NCBI GenBank assembly: GCA_016712565.1
Contig: JADJQU010000011.1
Span: 62,001 to 126,000, forward strand
DNA length: 64,000 nt
Source: Planctomycetota bacterium
GTDB lineage: Bacteria > Planctomycetota > UBA1135 > GCA-002686595
Direction: 5' to 3'
The notes beneath the pieces are model-generated. The model saw only the letters and a list, made by a program, of their open reading frames with translations. It was not told the DNA's origin and searched no databases. Of the stretch, positions 46,713-57,998 are shown piece after piece. Position numbers and translations under genes: made by a program. Position 1 is the stretch's first letter, and each line of letters begins with the position of its first letter.

Positions 46713-48623
46713 TCAACCGCAGGTGTCCAGGTCGGTTTCGGCGGCTTTGCCCGCCCTCCCCTTGTGCTGCTGGCGCAGGGCGTGGCGGAACTTGGGCAGC
46801 AGATCCTCGCGATCCGCCTCGCGCAGAGCCTCCTCCACGAGCTTCTGGTTCTCCGGCACGCGCCAGCGCACCAGGGCCTTCTGCAGGCGTCGCTCGCGGC
46901 CGCCGCGCGGCACGTAGAGCTCCTCGTAGGTCAGCGGGTCCTTGCCGGTGACGTACTGCACGCAGGCGCGCGTCATCGGCAGCGGGATGAACTCCTGGGC
47001 CTGCTCGGGCGAGTAGTTGCGCTCCAGGAGCTTCTCGAACAGGAGCACCGCGTCCCCCATGGTCGTGCCCGGATGGCCGACGATGAAGTAGTTGACCAGG
47101 TGCTGGTCCTTGCCGAGTTCCGCGCACTCCTCCTTGTAGTCCTTCTCGTAGGCCTCGTAGACGTCGAACGAGGGCTTGTTCATGGCCCGCAGGACCGCGG
47201 GCGAGGCGTGCTCCGGCGCGAGCTTGATGCGGCCCGGCGTGTGGTTCTTGACGATGTCGTGGTGCAGCGGCAAAAGTTCGCCGCGCGTGGCGCTCTTCGT
47301 GCTGCGCAGCATGTCGTAGCGGATGCCCGAGCTGACGAAGGCGTGCTTGACGCCCCGCGTGGACTTGACCAGCGCGAGCAGCCTGCGGTAGCCCTCGCTC
47401 TCGCTGTCGATGCGCAGGGCCGGACACACGTCCGGCGACAGGCAGTCGCGGTCCAGACAACCCTTGCCGGCCTCCAGGAGCTTGCAGCCCAGGCCGTACA
47501 TGTTCGCCGTGGGCCCACCGACGTCCGTGATCGTGCCGCGGAAATCGTGGTGGGCCGCCAGGGTGCTCGCCTCGCGCAGCACCGATTCGGGCGAACGGCT
47601 CTGGATCGAGCGGCCCTGGTGGAAGGTGATCGAGCAGAAGGTGCAGTCGGCCATGCAGCCGCGGTGCGTGTTGATGCTCCAACGCACGGGCTCCAGGGCG
47701 GGCACGCCCCCGGCCGCGTCGTGATCGGGGTGCCACTCGCGGCGGAAGGGCAGGTCGTAGTACTCATCCACCTCCTCCTGGGGCGCGGGAGTGAGCGGCG
47801 GGTACTGGACCACGAAGCGCTCCCCGTGGGCCTGGGCCAGGGGCCGGCTGGACGGCGAATTCTCCTCGCGCACGGCCTGGAACAGCTCGATCTGCCGCTC
47901 GGGGTTCGCCTTCAGTTCCTCGAACGAAGGCACCAGGCGCGCGCCCTCGGGGACCGCCGGCCTGGGCACCAGGTTGCAGGTGCTCGCCACGCCCGCGAGG
48001 GACTGGCCGGCCCGCAGGCGGCGCGCGATCTCCAGCACGGTGCGCTCCCCCATGCCCCAGACCAGGAGGTCGGCCTTGGAGTCCACCAGGATCGACCGGC
48101 GCAGCTTGTCCTCCCAATAATCGTAGTGGGCGAGCCGGCGCGGACCGGCCTCGAGACCGCCGATCACCACCGGCACGCCGGGAAACACGTGCCGCGCGCC
48201 GGCCGTGTAGGCGATGGTGGCGCGATTGGGCCGGCCGGGCTTGCCGCCGGGCCGGTACACGTCGACGTGCCGCAACTTCTTCGAAGCGGTGTAGTTGGTC
48301 ACCATCGAATCGATGGTGCCCGCGCTGACGCCCACGAAGAGCTTGGGCGCCGGAAGCCGCCGCCAACCCGACCCGGGCGCGCCGGGATCGTCGATCTCGG
48401 GCACGTCGAGGATGCCCACGCGATAGCCCTTGGCCTCCAGGAGCCGGCCGATGGCCGCCACGCCGAAGGAAGGGTGGTCCACGTAGGCGTCGCCGGTCAC
48501 CAGCACGATGTCGAGCTCGTCCCAGCCGCGCTCCCCCATCTGCGCCCGGGTGCGGGGCAGGAAAGGCGCGGGCGCGGGAGGGGAACCGGAGCGTGCTCCG
48601 GCGGGGCGGTCGGTGGGTTGCAT
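46713..48623 (-). CDS. YgiQ family radical SAM protein
   Basis: A 636-residue YgiQ protein. The N-terminal half has DIVLVTGDAYVDHPSFG and LVWGMGERT, typical of the family's B12-like or PQQ-like domain. The radical SAM motif HRGCMADCTFCSI is near 320-328, followed by LAPEHASPAVLRAMNKPS. The C-terminus is rich in basic and Glu residues. Function in bacteria is unresolved; links to tRNA or membrane processes have been suggested but are not shown here. ATG at 48623 gives an N-terminal Pro-rich lead. Confidence 0.93.
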   Translation of the reverse strand: MQPTDRPAGARSGSPPAPAPFLPRTRAQMGERGWDELDIVLVTGDAYVDHPSFGVAAIGRLLEAKGYRVGILDVPEIDDPGAPGSGWRRLPAPKLFVGVSAGTIDSMVTNYTASKKLRHVDVYRPGGKPGRPNRATIAYTAGARHVFPGVPVVIGGLEAGPRRLAHYDYWEDKLRRSILVDSKADLLVWGMGERTVLEIARRLRAGQSLAGVASTCNLVPRPAVPEGARLVPSFEELKANPERQIELFQAVREENSPSSRPLAQAHGERFVVQYPPLTPAPQEEVDEYYDLPFRREWHPDHDAAGGVPALEPVRWSINTHRGCMADCTFCSITFHQGRSIQSRSPESVLREASTLAAHHDFRGTITDVGGPTANMYGLGCKLLEAGKGCLDRDCLSPDVCPALRIDSESEGYRRLLALVKSTRGVKHAFVSSGIRYDMLRSTKSATRGELLPLHHDIVKNHTPGRIKLAPEHASPAVLRAMNKPSFDVYEAYEKDYKEECAELGKDQHLVNYFIVGHPGTTMGDAVLLFEKLLERNYSPEQAQEFIPLPMTRACVQYVTGKDPLTYEELYVPRGGRERRLQKALVRWRVPENQKLVEEALREADREDLLPKFRHALRQQHKGRAGKAAETDLDTCG

Positions 48624-48694
48624 GGTGTCCTTGGGACCGGGGCGAGCCGCCGCGAGGTCCGTTGGCGAAGTGCGGAGTCTAACAGACCGTCGGT

Positions 48695-48958
48695 CTAGCC
48701 GCCCCCCAGTTCCTTCTTCAGCTTCTCCAGCTCGAGGTCGGCGTTCTCCTTGCTGATCGTCGCCGCGGCCTTGGCGTCGGCCTCGGCCTGGCTGTGGATC
48801 GCCGGCAGATCAGGCGCCGCGTCGGGGGCGGGTGCCTGGGGCGCCGCGGCCCCCGGGGTCCCGGGAGCGGCCGGCGGCGGCCCCTTCTCCTCGACCGTGC
48901 AGGCGGCGAGAAGCAGCGAGCCCACTGCCAACAGGGCTGTGCGCGAAACGAAATTCAC
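48695..48958 (-). CDS. small lipoprotein with C-terminal helical tail
   Basis: An 87-residue protein with a classical lipobox, LLAVGSLLLAAC, and an Ala/Pro-rich linker leading to a charged helix (SKENADLELEKLKKELGGG). The GTG at 48958 has a near-perfect AAGGAGGTG ribosome site and overlaps the upstream gene stop (GTGA). It is secreted and lipid-anchored, probably in the outer or inner membrane. Partner: the coiled-coil periplasmic protein just upstream. Confidence 0.85.
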   Translation of the reverse strand: MNFVSRTALLAVGSLLLAACTVEEKGPPPAAPGTPGAAAPQAPAPDAAPDLPAIHSQAEADAKAAATISKENADLELEKLKKELGGG

Positions 48959-49695
48959 TTTCCACCTCCTTCGCGGGCGCGGCGAGCGCCCTCCTTGGCC
49001 GGAGCGCCGGAGCCGGCGGCGGGCTCCGCATCCTTCTTCGGTCCCTCGCGGCGCGCGCCGGGTGCCCGCTCGCCCCTCTTCTCCTCGGCGCGGCGGCCCG
49101 CCAGGAGACGGCCCTCGTAGCTGGCGTAGGCCGGCCCGAGCTGCTCGCGGAACTGGGCCATCACCGCGGTGTAGCGCTTGTTCTGGCGCACGAGCAGCTG
49201 CTCCACTTCGGCGAGGCGGGCTTGCTCGCCCCCCTCGCGGTAGATCGCCGCGAGCCGCTCCAGGCGGGCGAGGCGATCGCGGTGCAGCTCCTCGACATGG
49301 AACATGTCCTGGACCACGAGGCGCAGATCTCCGCGCGTCGGTCCGCGCACGTCGGCGCCCGGAGGGGTGGCGTTTTCCCGCTCCTTCTTCGCCTGCTCCC
49401 TCTGTTCCTCTGCGGCCCGCTCGCGGGCTTCCTTGACGCGCCGCGCTTCCTGCTCCTCCTTCTCCTGGGCCTCCTGACGCGCGCGCTTGACGCGCTCCTT
49501 CTCGCGCTGCGCGGCCGCGTCGTCGTTCGCCGGCGCCGGGGCGGGCTTGGGCCTGGCCGCGGGTGCGGGCTTGGGACGCTCGCCCTGGGCCGGCTCGGGG
49601 GCGGGCGCCGGTTCGGGTTTCGGGCGCTGCGCGAAGGCGGGCGCAACGCAGAGCGCGATCAAGGTCAACGTGCGAAGCGGGGTCAAGCATCCCAT
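48955..49695 (-). CDS. exported coiled-coil protein of unknown function
   Basis: A 246-residue protein. The N-terminus MGCLTPLRTLTLIALCVAPAFA is a signal peptide with cleavage after AFA. A Pro/Ala-Lys rich spacer (PKPEPAPAPEPA) precedes an extended Lys/Glu/Arg/Ala coiled coil (residues ~60-180) ending in a second charged tail. It may act as a periplasmic spacer or scaffold with the adjacent lipoprotein, with which it overlaps by 4 bases. ATG at 49695 has GGAGG upstream. Confidence 0.8.
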   Translation of the reverse strand: MGCLTPLRTLTLIALCVAPAFAQRPKPEPAPAPEPAQGERPKPAPAARPKPAPAPANDDAAAQREKERVKRARQEAQEKEEQEARRVKEARERAAEEQREQAKKERENATPPGADVRGPTRGDLRLVVQDMFHVEELHRDRLARLERLAAIYREGGEQARLAEVEQLLVRQNKRYTAVMAQFREQLGPAYASYEGRLLAGRRAEEKRGERAPGARREGPKKDAEPAAGSGAPAKEGARRAREGGGK

Positions 49696-49980
49696 GGCGG
49701 AGGTCCTCCAGAAACTCGAAGGCACAGGTCCCAAGCGCGCGGAGATCTCCGCGCGGGTCTCCATAGGATGGGATACGCCCCCGCCCCAAGCGAGGCTTCT
49801 CTGCCGCCGGCGCGCCAGGAGCCCGTCTCCAGGGTGAAAACTGGGCGAAGGAGCGGCCTGGGGTTCCGCGCCCGCCCCCCGGGCGCCCGGCGGCGGCGCC
49901 CGGCGGCAGCCCCAGCGGAGGCCACCGGAGTGGCACGGCCAGGGCAAATCGCCTACTGTCCCGCTTTCCCCTTCCACGCC

Positions 49981-50502
49981 ATGCCCCAAGCACAACCGCA
50001 GTCCCCCGCCCAGCGCACCGCGGGCATGACCCCGGCCCCGCTCCCCGCGCGCAGGGGCCTGGGCGCACGGTCCCTGGTCCTCCTGGCCTGCGGAGTTCTC
50101 GCCATGACCGGTTGTCGATCGAATCCCGCCGACGGCGAGGTGGCCTTCGCGCGCAAGTTCTCCGGCCCCATCGGCATGGCCGACGAGGCCAAGAACGCCG
50201 TGGTGAAGAGCCAGGAGGAATGGCGCGCCCTGTGGGCCGCGGGCGGACCGGGCAGGGTCGCCCCGCCCGTGGAACTCGACTGGTCCAAGAGCATGCTGAT
50301 CGCAGTGGCCCTCGGCTCGCGGCCCAGCGGCGGATTCTCGGTCATGATCGAAAAGGTGACCCGCGAAGGCTCGCGCCTGTTCGTGACCGCCCGCGAGACG
50401 CGCCCCGCGCCGGACAGCATGCAAACGACCATGGTCACGGCCCCCTTCGACTGCGTGGAATTGCCGCGCTTCGAGGGCCGCGTGGTCTTCACGGTGGAGT
50501 GA
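49981..50502 (+). CDS. PrcB-domain lipoprotein
   Basis: A 173-residue lipoprotein with an N-terminal basic region, a hydrophobic segment and the lipobox LAMTGC. The mature part has the PrcB_C (protease complex subunit) pattern: EEWRALWAAGGP, SKSMLIAVALGSRPSGGFSVMIEKV and ETRPAPDSMQTTMVTAPFDCVELPR. PrcB stabilises a spirochaete surface protease; here it sits next to an MFS gene and close to a subtilase, whose relation is unknown. Start at 49981 ATG; 50026 ATG is an alternative. Overlaps the MFS start (GTGA). Confidence 0.8.
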   Translation: MPQAQPQSPAQRTAGMTPAPLPARRGLGARSLVLLACGVLAMTGCRSNPADGEVAFARKFSGPIGMADEAKNAVVKSQEEWRALWAAGGPGRVAPPVELDWSKSMLIAVALGSRPSGGFSVMIEKVTREGSRLFVTARETRPAPDSMQTTMVTAPFDCVELPRFEGRVVFTVE

Positions 50503-51737
50503 GCGCCGGAGAGCACTCGACGTTCGCCGCCCTGGCCCATCGGAACTTCCGCCTCCTGTGGGCCGGGCAGTTCCTGTCGCTGGTGGGGACCTGGATGCAG
50601 AGCGCCGCGGTGCTCTGGCACATCGCCACGCTGGTGCCGCAGTCGGACCGGGCCCTGGCCCTGGGACTCGTGGGCCTGGTCAAGGTCGTGCCGATCGTGG
50701 TCTTCGCCCTGATCGGCGGCGTCTTGGCCGACGCCCTGGACCGGCGGCGGCTGATGTTCTGGATGCAGTGCCTGATGGCCGGGTCGGCCGCCGCCCAGGC
50801 CATGATCACCTGGCAGGGTCTCGACTCGGTGTGGCCGATCTACGCGCTGACCGCGCTCAACTCCGCCGCCGCGGCCTTCGAGGGCCCCGCGCGGCAGTCG
50901 CTGATCCCCAACCTCGTGCCGCGCGCGACGCTCTCCAACGCCATCAACCTGAACACCATGGCGTTCCAGTTGGCCGCGGTCAGCGGGCCCGCGATCGCCG
51001 GTCTCTCCCTCTCGACCCTGGGACCCGCGGGCATCTACGCCATCAACGCCGCGAGCTTCCTCGCCGCGATCGCCGCGGTCCTGGCCCTGCGCGACCTCCC
51101 CCCGCGGCCCCCTGGGGAGACGGCGGGGCTCAACCCCGCGGCGGCCATGGAAGGCCTGCGCTTCGTGTTCGGCTCGCCCCTGATCCGTTCGACCATGCTG
51201 GTGGACTTCTTCGCCACGTTCTTCTCCTCGGCCATGGCGCTCCTGCCGATCTTCACCCAGGACATCCTGCACCAGGGTTCGGTGGCCTACGGCTGGCTGT
51301 ACTCCGCGCCGGCCCTGGGTGCGGCGCTCTCGAGCCTGATCCTGGTGCGCGTGGAGCGCCACATCGTGCGCCGCGGCCGCACGCTGTTGATCGCGGTGGC
51401 CGCCTACGGCGTGGCGACGGTGGCCTTCGGCCTGGCCGGAAGCTTCTGGCCCATGTTCCTGTGCCTCGCGCTCACCGGCGCCGCGGACACCGTGAGCATG
51501 GTGCTGCGCAACGTGATGCGCCAACTGGCCACGCCCGACCACCTGCGGGGCCGCATGACCAGCGTCAACATGATCTTCTTCCTCGGCGGTCCCCAGCTCG
51601 GCGAACTGGAGGCGGGCCTCTTGGCCCACGGCCTGGGCGCCCGCGCGTCGGTGGTGATCGGCGGAGTCTGCTCCTTGATCACCACCGCCGCGATCGCACG
51701 CGCCACGCCGGAACTCCGGCGCTATCGCCGCGAATGA
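50499..51737 (+). CDS. MFS transporter (EntS/MFS_3-like efflux)
   Basis: A 412-residue membrane protein with twelve hydrophobic helices. FRLLWAGQFLSLVGTWMQSA opens TM1, GGVLADALDRRRL is the loop 2-3 MFS motif, and LPRATLSNAINLNTMAFQLA and DHLRGRMTSVNMIFFLGGPQ are typical of the EntS/enterobactin-exporter-like MFS_3 group. Probable proton-coupled exporter, substrate unknown. The GTG at 50499 overlaps the PrcB lipoprotein stop (GTGA), so the two are translated together. Confidence 0.9.
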   Translation: MSAGEHSTFAALAHRNFRLLWAGQFLSLVGTWMQSAAVLWHIATLVPQSDRALALGLVGLVKVVPIVVFALIGGVLADALDRRRLMFWMQCLMAGSAAAQAMITWQGLDSVWPIYALTALNSAAAAFEGPARQSLIPNLVPRATLSNAINLNTMAFQLAAVSGPAIAGLSLSTLGPAGIYAINAASFLAAIAAVLALRDLPPRPPGETAGLNPAAAMEGLRFVFGSPLIRSTMLVDFFATFFSSAMALLPIFTQDILHQGSVAYGWLYSAPALGAALSSLILVRVERHIVRRGRTLLIAVAAYGVATVAFGLAGSFWPMFLCLALTGAADTVSMVLRNVMRQLATPDHLRGRMTSVNMIFFLGGPQLGELEAGLLAHGLGARASVVIGGVCSLITTAAIARATPELRRYRRE

Positions 51738-51748
51738 GGCACGAAAGC

Positions 51749-54679
51749 TCAAGGCCTGATCAACGCGTACTTGCGCTGGGAGACGCCGGGCAGGATCCCG
51801 GAGAAGCTCTCCTGCACGCTGAAGTCCACGGCCGGCAGCGCCTGAGCGTCCGCGACGGTCACGATCACGGGCTGATCGAGGGTCGGGAAAGCGCCGCAGA
51901 AGCGGTCCCCCGGTCCGCAGATGAAGCCGTCGTTGTCGTCGTCGGAACCGGCCACGATCACGTAGTCGCCCGCCGGCAGGCTGCCGAGGGAGTACAAGAG
52001 ATTCGTGGTCGGATTGACGATGTCTTGGCGCTTGGTGTTGAACGTGTTCGCATCCACCGCCAGCACGAAGATGTCCACGTCCTCGGGGGCCGCGGCGCTG
52101 TTGACCTGCAGCGCCACCTGGATCACCAAGTTGCCGTTACTGCCGTTGGAAGTCACCGTGACCGTCCCGGTGTAGACGCCGTCGGCGAGGCCGGTGCGGT
52201 CCACGTCGACCTGGATCGACTTGGTGTCGCTGTCCGGCGGTGCGTTGAGCGTGATGCGCGTGGCCGCGAGCCAGTTGCCGCCGCTGTCGGTGGAAACCAC
52301 CGGCGCGTTGACCTGCAGCACGCCGTCCCCCAGGTTGTTGACCTGCACGCCGAGGGAACTCGTGGCGGGCGCGAAGTTGAGCGAGAGCGTCGAGAGGCCG
52401 AGCACCGGGCCGCCGCCGCCGCCGGCGCCCGCCTGGACCACGGCCTGGAGCGCATTGATCAGGCCGAAGCCGAACGCATTGTCGTGCCCCACAGGCCCCA
52501 GGTCGGTGGCGGTCGAGGTCATGATCGACTCGACCTGCGCCGGTGTCAGCGCGGGGTTCGCCGCCAGCATCAGGGCCGCGACTCCGGCCGCATGGGGCGT
52601 CGCCATGGACGTGCCCTGCAGGAAGTCGAAGATCGCCACGGCCGGGTTGGTGCTGTCGTCCACGCGGGTCGAGAGCACGCCGTCGGCAAAACCGTCACCG
52701 TTCAGGTCCTTGGACATGTCGCCGCCCGGCGCGGCGAGGTCCACGGTCGGGTGCTGGTTCGAGTAGGGTGCGCGCGTGGCGTCGAAGCCCACCGCCGCCA
52801 CCGAAATCACGTCGTCGTAGGCCGCCGGGAACGACGGCTGGGTCGAGTTCTCGTTGCCCGCCGCGGCGAAGATCACCACGCCCGCGTTGTGGGCGTCGGT
52901 GCAGGCGTCCTGGAGGGCCTGGCTGAAGCCCGGTCCGCCCAGGCTCATGTTGATCACGTCCAGCGGCTGCGCGAGCGGCGCCGTCGCCGCGTTGGGCAGG
53001 CCCGCGGAGTACAGGACCGATTGGACGATGTCGAAGGTGCTGCCGCCGCCGATGCCCAGCACCCGCAGGTGCATGATCTGGCCCAGCCAGGTCACGCCCG
53101 CGACGCCCTGGGCGTTGTCGGTGGCCGCGCCGATCGTGCCCGCCACGTGGGTGCCGTGGAAGCTCGACGGTTGGGCGCCCTGGCCGTCGCCGACGTCGGT
53201 CGGGTCGTTGTCGACGCCGTTGCCGTCGCCCGCGATCTGGGCGCTGGAGATGAAGTCGAACCCGGGGATCTGGCGCGCGATCAGATCGGGGTGCTGGGTT
53301 TCGCCGGTGTCGATCACGCCGACGCGCACGGCGTTGTCCCCCACCGTGATGTCCCAGGCCGCGGGCAACTGGATCTGCGCGTAGTGCCACTGCAGGTTGA
53401 AGAACGAATCGTTGGGGGTCGTCTGATACGCGCGCCGCAGGAAATTCGGCTCCGCGTACAAGAGCTCCTCGCAGCCGGCGAGGCTCGCCACCAGGGCCTG
53501 GGTCCGTCGCCGGGCCACGTCGACCGAAACCCCTTCGGGCACCGGCGTGGTGCACTTCATGACGCCGCCCGGCGTGCGCATGTCCACCGACAGGCCGCGG
53601 CGCGCGAGCTCCACCGCCGCATCCCGGCCGGGCCGTTCGCGCACCAGGACCTCTCCCGGCATGGACTCGTACAGGGGCGCCGAGAAGGGCGCCGCGAGCA
53701 CGCGTGTGAAGCGCGCGCGCCGCTCGTTCGAGCTCCTGGGCGCGATCCAGGCCCGCGGGCTCGCCGGGCCGTCGTCCGCCGCGGTGGCGGTGAGGCGCAG
53801 GGTGTAGCTGCCGCTGCCCGAGAAGGCGAGCACTTCCACCTGCAGCATCGTCAGGGCCGGAATCGCAGCCGAGCCGACCTCGGGATTCACGCTCGTTTCG
53901 AAGCGCGCCAGCTCGATCGGCGCCAGGAGGTCCGGCGTGGCGTCGTAGTACACGACGTCGAAATCTCGCCCGCCGCCGGAGGGGTAGGACAGGTTCACGG
54001 CCACGTCCGTGTCGGCCGGGATCGGCACCAGGATCAGGTCCGATCCGTCCGTGGTCGCGTCCACGGTGCCGGAAACTCGCAGTTGTTGGCCGATGTCCAG
54101 TGTGCCCAGGTACTGGGCCTCGCCCGGGACGTCGTTGGGCTCGCGCTCGACGATCGGATTGGTCGGCGCGCTGGCGGCGATCGTCAGCGTGTAGGAGCCC
54201 GAGCCGTTGAAATGGGCCACCACCGGCAGGAAGGCGCCCTGGGCGTGGAAGGTCAGCACTTCGGGCTGGGCGGCGCTGGCGGCCACCTCCACGAAGTCAC
54301 CGACGATCTCGTCGAACACGCCGAGGTCGAAGTCGTTCGCCCCGTCGAAGGCGAGCGTCATCGTGATCTTGACCCGCGTGGGCGCCGTGAGACGGAAGCC
54401 GTCGGTCGTGTCGGCCGCGGAGACCTGGCCCAGCACCTGGATCGTCTCGCCGGCGACGATCGTCCCCAGGGAGTGCGCCTGGCTGACGTTGTCGTTGGGC
54501 TCGGCCTCCAGGATGGCGCCGCCCGTCGCGGGCACCGTCAGTGTTCCCGCGATCGAGGCCGTGCCGCCGCCGCCTCCGCCCCCACCACCGCCGCCGCCGC
54601 AGGCGGAAAGTCCGGGGAACAGGGCCAGGGCGGCGGCCAGGAGGATCGAACGGACGGCGTGGCCTGCGAAGTGCTTCAT
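51749..54679 (-). CDS. lipid-anchored subtilisin-like serine protease (S8) with pre-peptidase domains
   Basis: A 976-residue protein. The lipobox LSACGGG places a lipidated Cys at 27, directly followed by a run of twelve glycines. Two to three PPC-like beta domains (phrases such as AEPNDNVSQAHSLG and EREPNDVPGEAQYLG) precede the S8 domain. The triad is intact: D near 454 in VGVIDTGETQHPDL, H near 509 in FHGTHVAGTIGA, S near 689 in GTSMATPHAAG. C-terminal beta-rich regions follow. GGGGGAG-type ribosome site before the ATG at 54679. Likely anchored outside the inner or outer membrane with extracellular or periplasmic targets. Confidence 0.9.
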   Translation of the reverse strand: MKHFAGHAVRSILLAAALALFPGLSACGGGGGGGGGGGGTASIAGTLTVPATGGAILEAEPNDNVSQAHSLGTIVAGETIQVLGQVSAADTTDGFRLTAPTRVKITMTLAFDGANDFDLGVFDEIVGDFVEVAASAAQPEVLTFHAQGAFLPVVAHFNGSGSYTLTIAASAPTNPIVEREPNDVPGEAQYLGTLDIGQQLRVSGTVDATTDGSDLILVPIPADTDVAVNLSYPSGGGRDFDVVYYDATPDLLAPIELARFETSVNPEVGSAAIPALTMLQVEVLAFSGSGSYTLRLTATAADDGPASPRAWIAPRSSNERRARFTRVLAAPFSAPLYESMPGEVLVRERPGRDAAVELARRGLSVDMRTPGGVMKCTTPVPEGVSVDVARRRTQALVASLAGCEELLYAEPNFLRRAYQTTPNDSFFNLQWHYAQIQLPAAWDITVGDNAVRVGVIDTGETQHPDLIARQIPGFDFISSAQIAGDGNGVDNDPTDVGDGQGAQPSSFHGTHVAGTIGAATDNAQGVAGVTWLGQIMHLRVLGIGGGSTFDIVQSVLYSAGLPNAATAPLAQPLDVINMSLGGPGFSQALQDACTDAHNAGVVIFAAAGNENSTQPSFPAAYDDVISVAAVGFDATRAPYSNQHPTVDLAAPGGDMSKDLNGDGFADGVLSTRVDDSTNPAVAIFDFLQGTSMATPHAAGVAALMLAANPALTPAQVESIMTSTATDLGPVGHDNAFGFGLINALQAVVQAGAGGGGGPVLGLSTLSLNFAPATSSLGVQVNNLGDGVLQVNAPVVSTDSGGNWLAATRITLNAPPDSDTKSIQVDVDRTGLADGVYTGTVTVTSNGSNGNLVIQVALQVNSAAAPEDVDIFVLAVDANTFNTKRQDIVNPTTNLLYSLGSLPAGDYVIVAGSDDDNDGFICGPGDRFCGAFPTLDQPVIVTVADAQALPAVDFSVQESFSGILPGVSQRKYALIRP

Positions 54680-54793
54680 GGGTGGTGCTCCCCCGAGGGG
54701 ACCGCCAGGATGGCGCCCTGCGGCCGTGAGGGCAAACGCCGAAGCCCACAAAACAATCCTGGCGGGTCCGCGGGGCCCCCGCTCGAACGCCGG

Positions 54794-56848
<2,055 letters not shown>

Positions 56849-56923
56849 GCGGGGGATCTCCTCGAGGAAGGGGCTGCGTAGGATAGGGTCCGCACGAAGC
56901 GCTCGAAAGCCTCGCGTTCTCCA

Positions 56924-57970
56924 GTGCAACGACCAGTCTCCAATCCCCCGAATCCCTGGAGCTCGACCGAGGTCCAGTGGCTGGGCGAGCCGCCCCAGGC
57001 GCAACTTGCGGTTTACGAGGAGCGCGCCAAGTCGATCCTGGCGCAGAACGACTCCCCCGACGTGCCGTTCCGCTGGTCGCTCAATCCCTACCGCGGCTGC
57101 CAGCACGCCTGCGCCTACTGCTACGCGCGGCCCACGCACCAGTACCTGGGCTTCGGCGCGGGCACCGACTTCGACACGCGCATCGTGGTCAAGACCAACG
57201 CCGCGGAGCTCCTGAGGGCCCGGCTCGGCAAGCGCGGCTGGAAGCGCGAGGCGATCGCCTTCTCTGGTGCCACCGACTGCTATCAGCCCCTGGAAGCCTC
57301 CTACGGCATCACGCGCGCCTGCCTGGAGGCCTGCCTGGAGTTCTCGCAACCGGTGGGCGTGATCACCAAGGGCGCCCTGGTGCGCCGCGACATCGACGTG
57401 CTGGCGAAGCTCGCGCGCCGAGCGCCGGTCAAGGTGTTCCTTTCGATCCCCTTCGCCGAGGACGATTTGGGCCGCGCCATCGAGCCCTGGGGCAGCGCGC
57501 CCAGCACGCGCTTTTCCACGCTGCGGGCACTCTCCGCGGCAGGCATCGAGACCGGCGTCGCCATCGCGCCGCTGATTCCGGGACTCAACGACGCCGATGT
57601 GGCGACCATCCTGACTCGGGCCCGCGAGGCCGGCGCGAGCCACGCGTTCTTGATGCTCCTGCGCCTGCCGGCGGAGGTCCTGCCGGTGTTCGAGGAGCGC
57701 GTGCGGGCCGTGGTCCCCGGCCGCGCGGAGAAGATCTTCAACGCCCTGCGGGAGATGAAGGGCGGCGTGCTCAATCGCTCGGAGTTCGGCGAGCGCATGC
57801 GCGGCGCGGGCCCGCGCTGGGACGCCTTGCTGCGCCTGTTCGAAATTCAGTGCACGCGCCTGGGCCTCAGGGCGGCACGTCGCGACGACGCGGGGGACGG
57901 CGCCCAGGAGCTGCGGCCCCTGCATCCGGCCGAGAGTCCGCGGCCCGCCCAGGGCCAGCTCTTCGATTGA
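56924..57970 (+). CDS. PA0069-type radical SAM protein
   Basis: A 348-residue radical SAM protein. C59, C63 and C66 in RGCQHACAYCYARP bind the iron-sulfur cluster. VVKTNAAELL, AFSGATDCYQPLEA and the closing tail up to QGQLFD match the PA0069/Rv2578c-like family. These are often annotated as SPL-like but lack the spore photoproduct lyase C-terminal cysteine; function unknown. GTG start at 56924 gives MQRPVSNPPNPWSS. It forms an operon with the barrel-like gene 28 bases downstream. Confidence 0.87.
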   Translation: MQRPVSNPPNPWSSTEVQWLGEPPQAQLAVYEERAKSILAQNDSPDVPFRWSLNPYRGCQHACAYCYARPTHQYLGFGAGTDFDTRIVVKTNAAELLRARLGKRGWKREAIAFSGATDCYQPLEASYGITRACLEACLEFSQPVGVITKGALVRRDIDVLAKLARRAPVKVFLSIPFAEDDLGRAIEPWGSAPSTRFSTLRALSAAGIETGVAIAPLIPGLNDADVATILTRAREAGASHAFLMLLRLPAEVLPVFEERVRAVVPGRAEKIFNALREMKGGVLNRSEFGERMRGAGPRWDALLRLFEIQCTRLGLRAARRDDAGDGAQELRPLHPAESPRPAQGQLFD

Positions 57971-57998
57971 GGATCGGCGCCGCGTAGGATCCTGAGCG

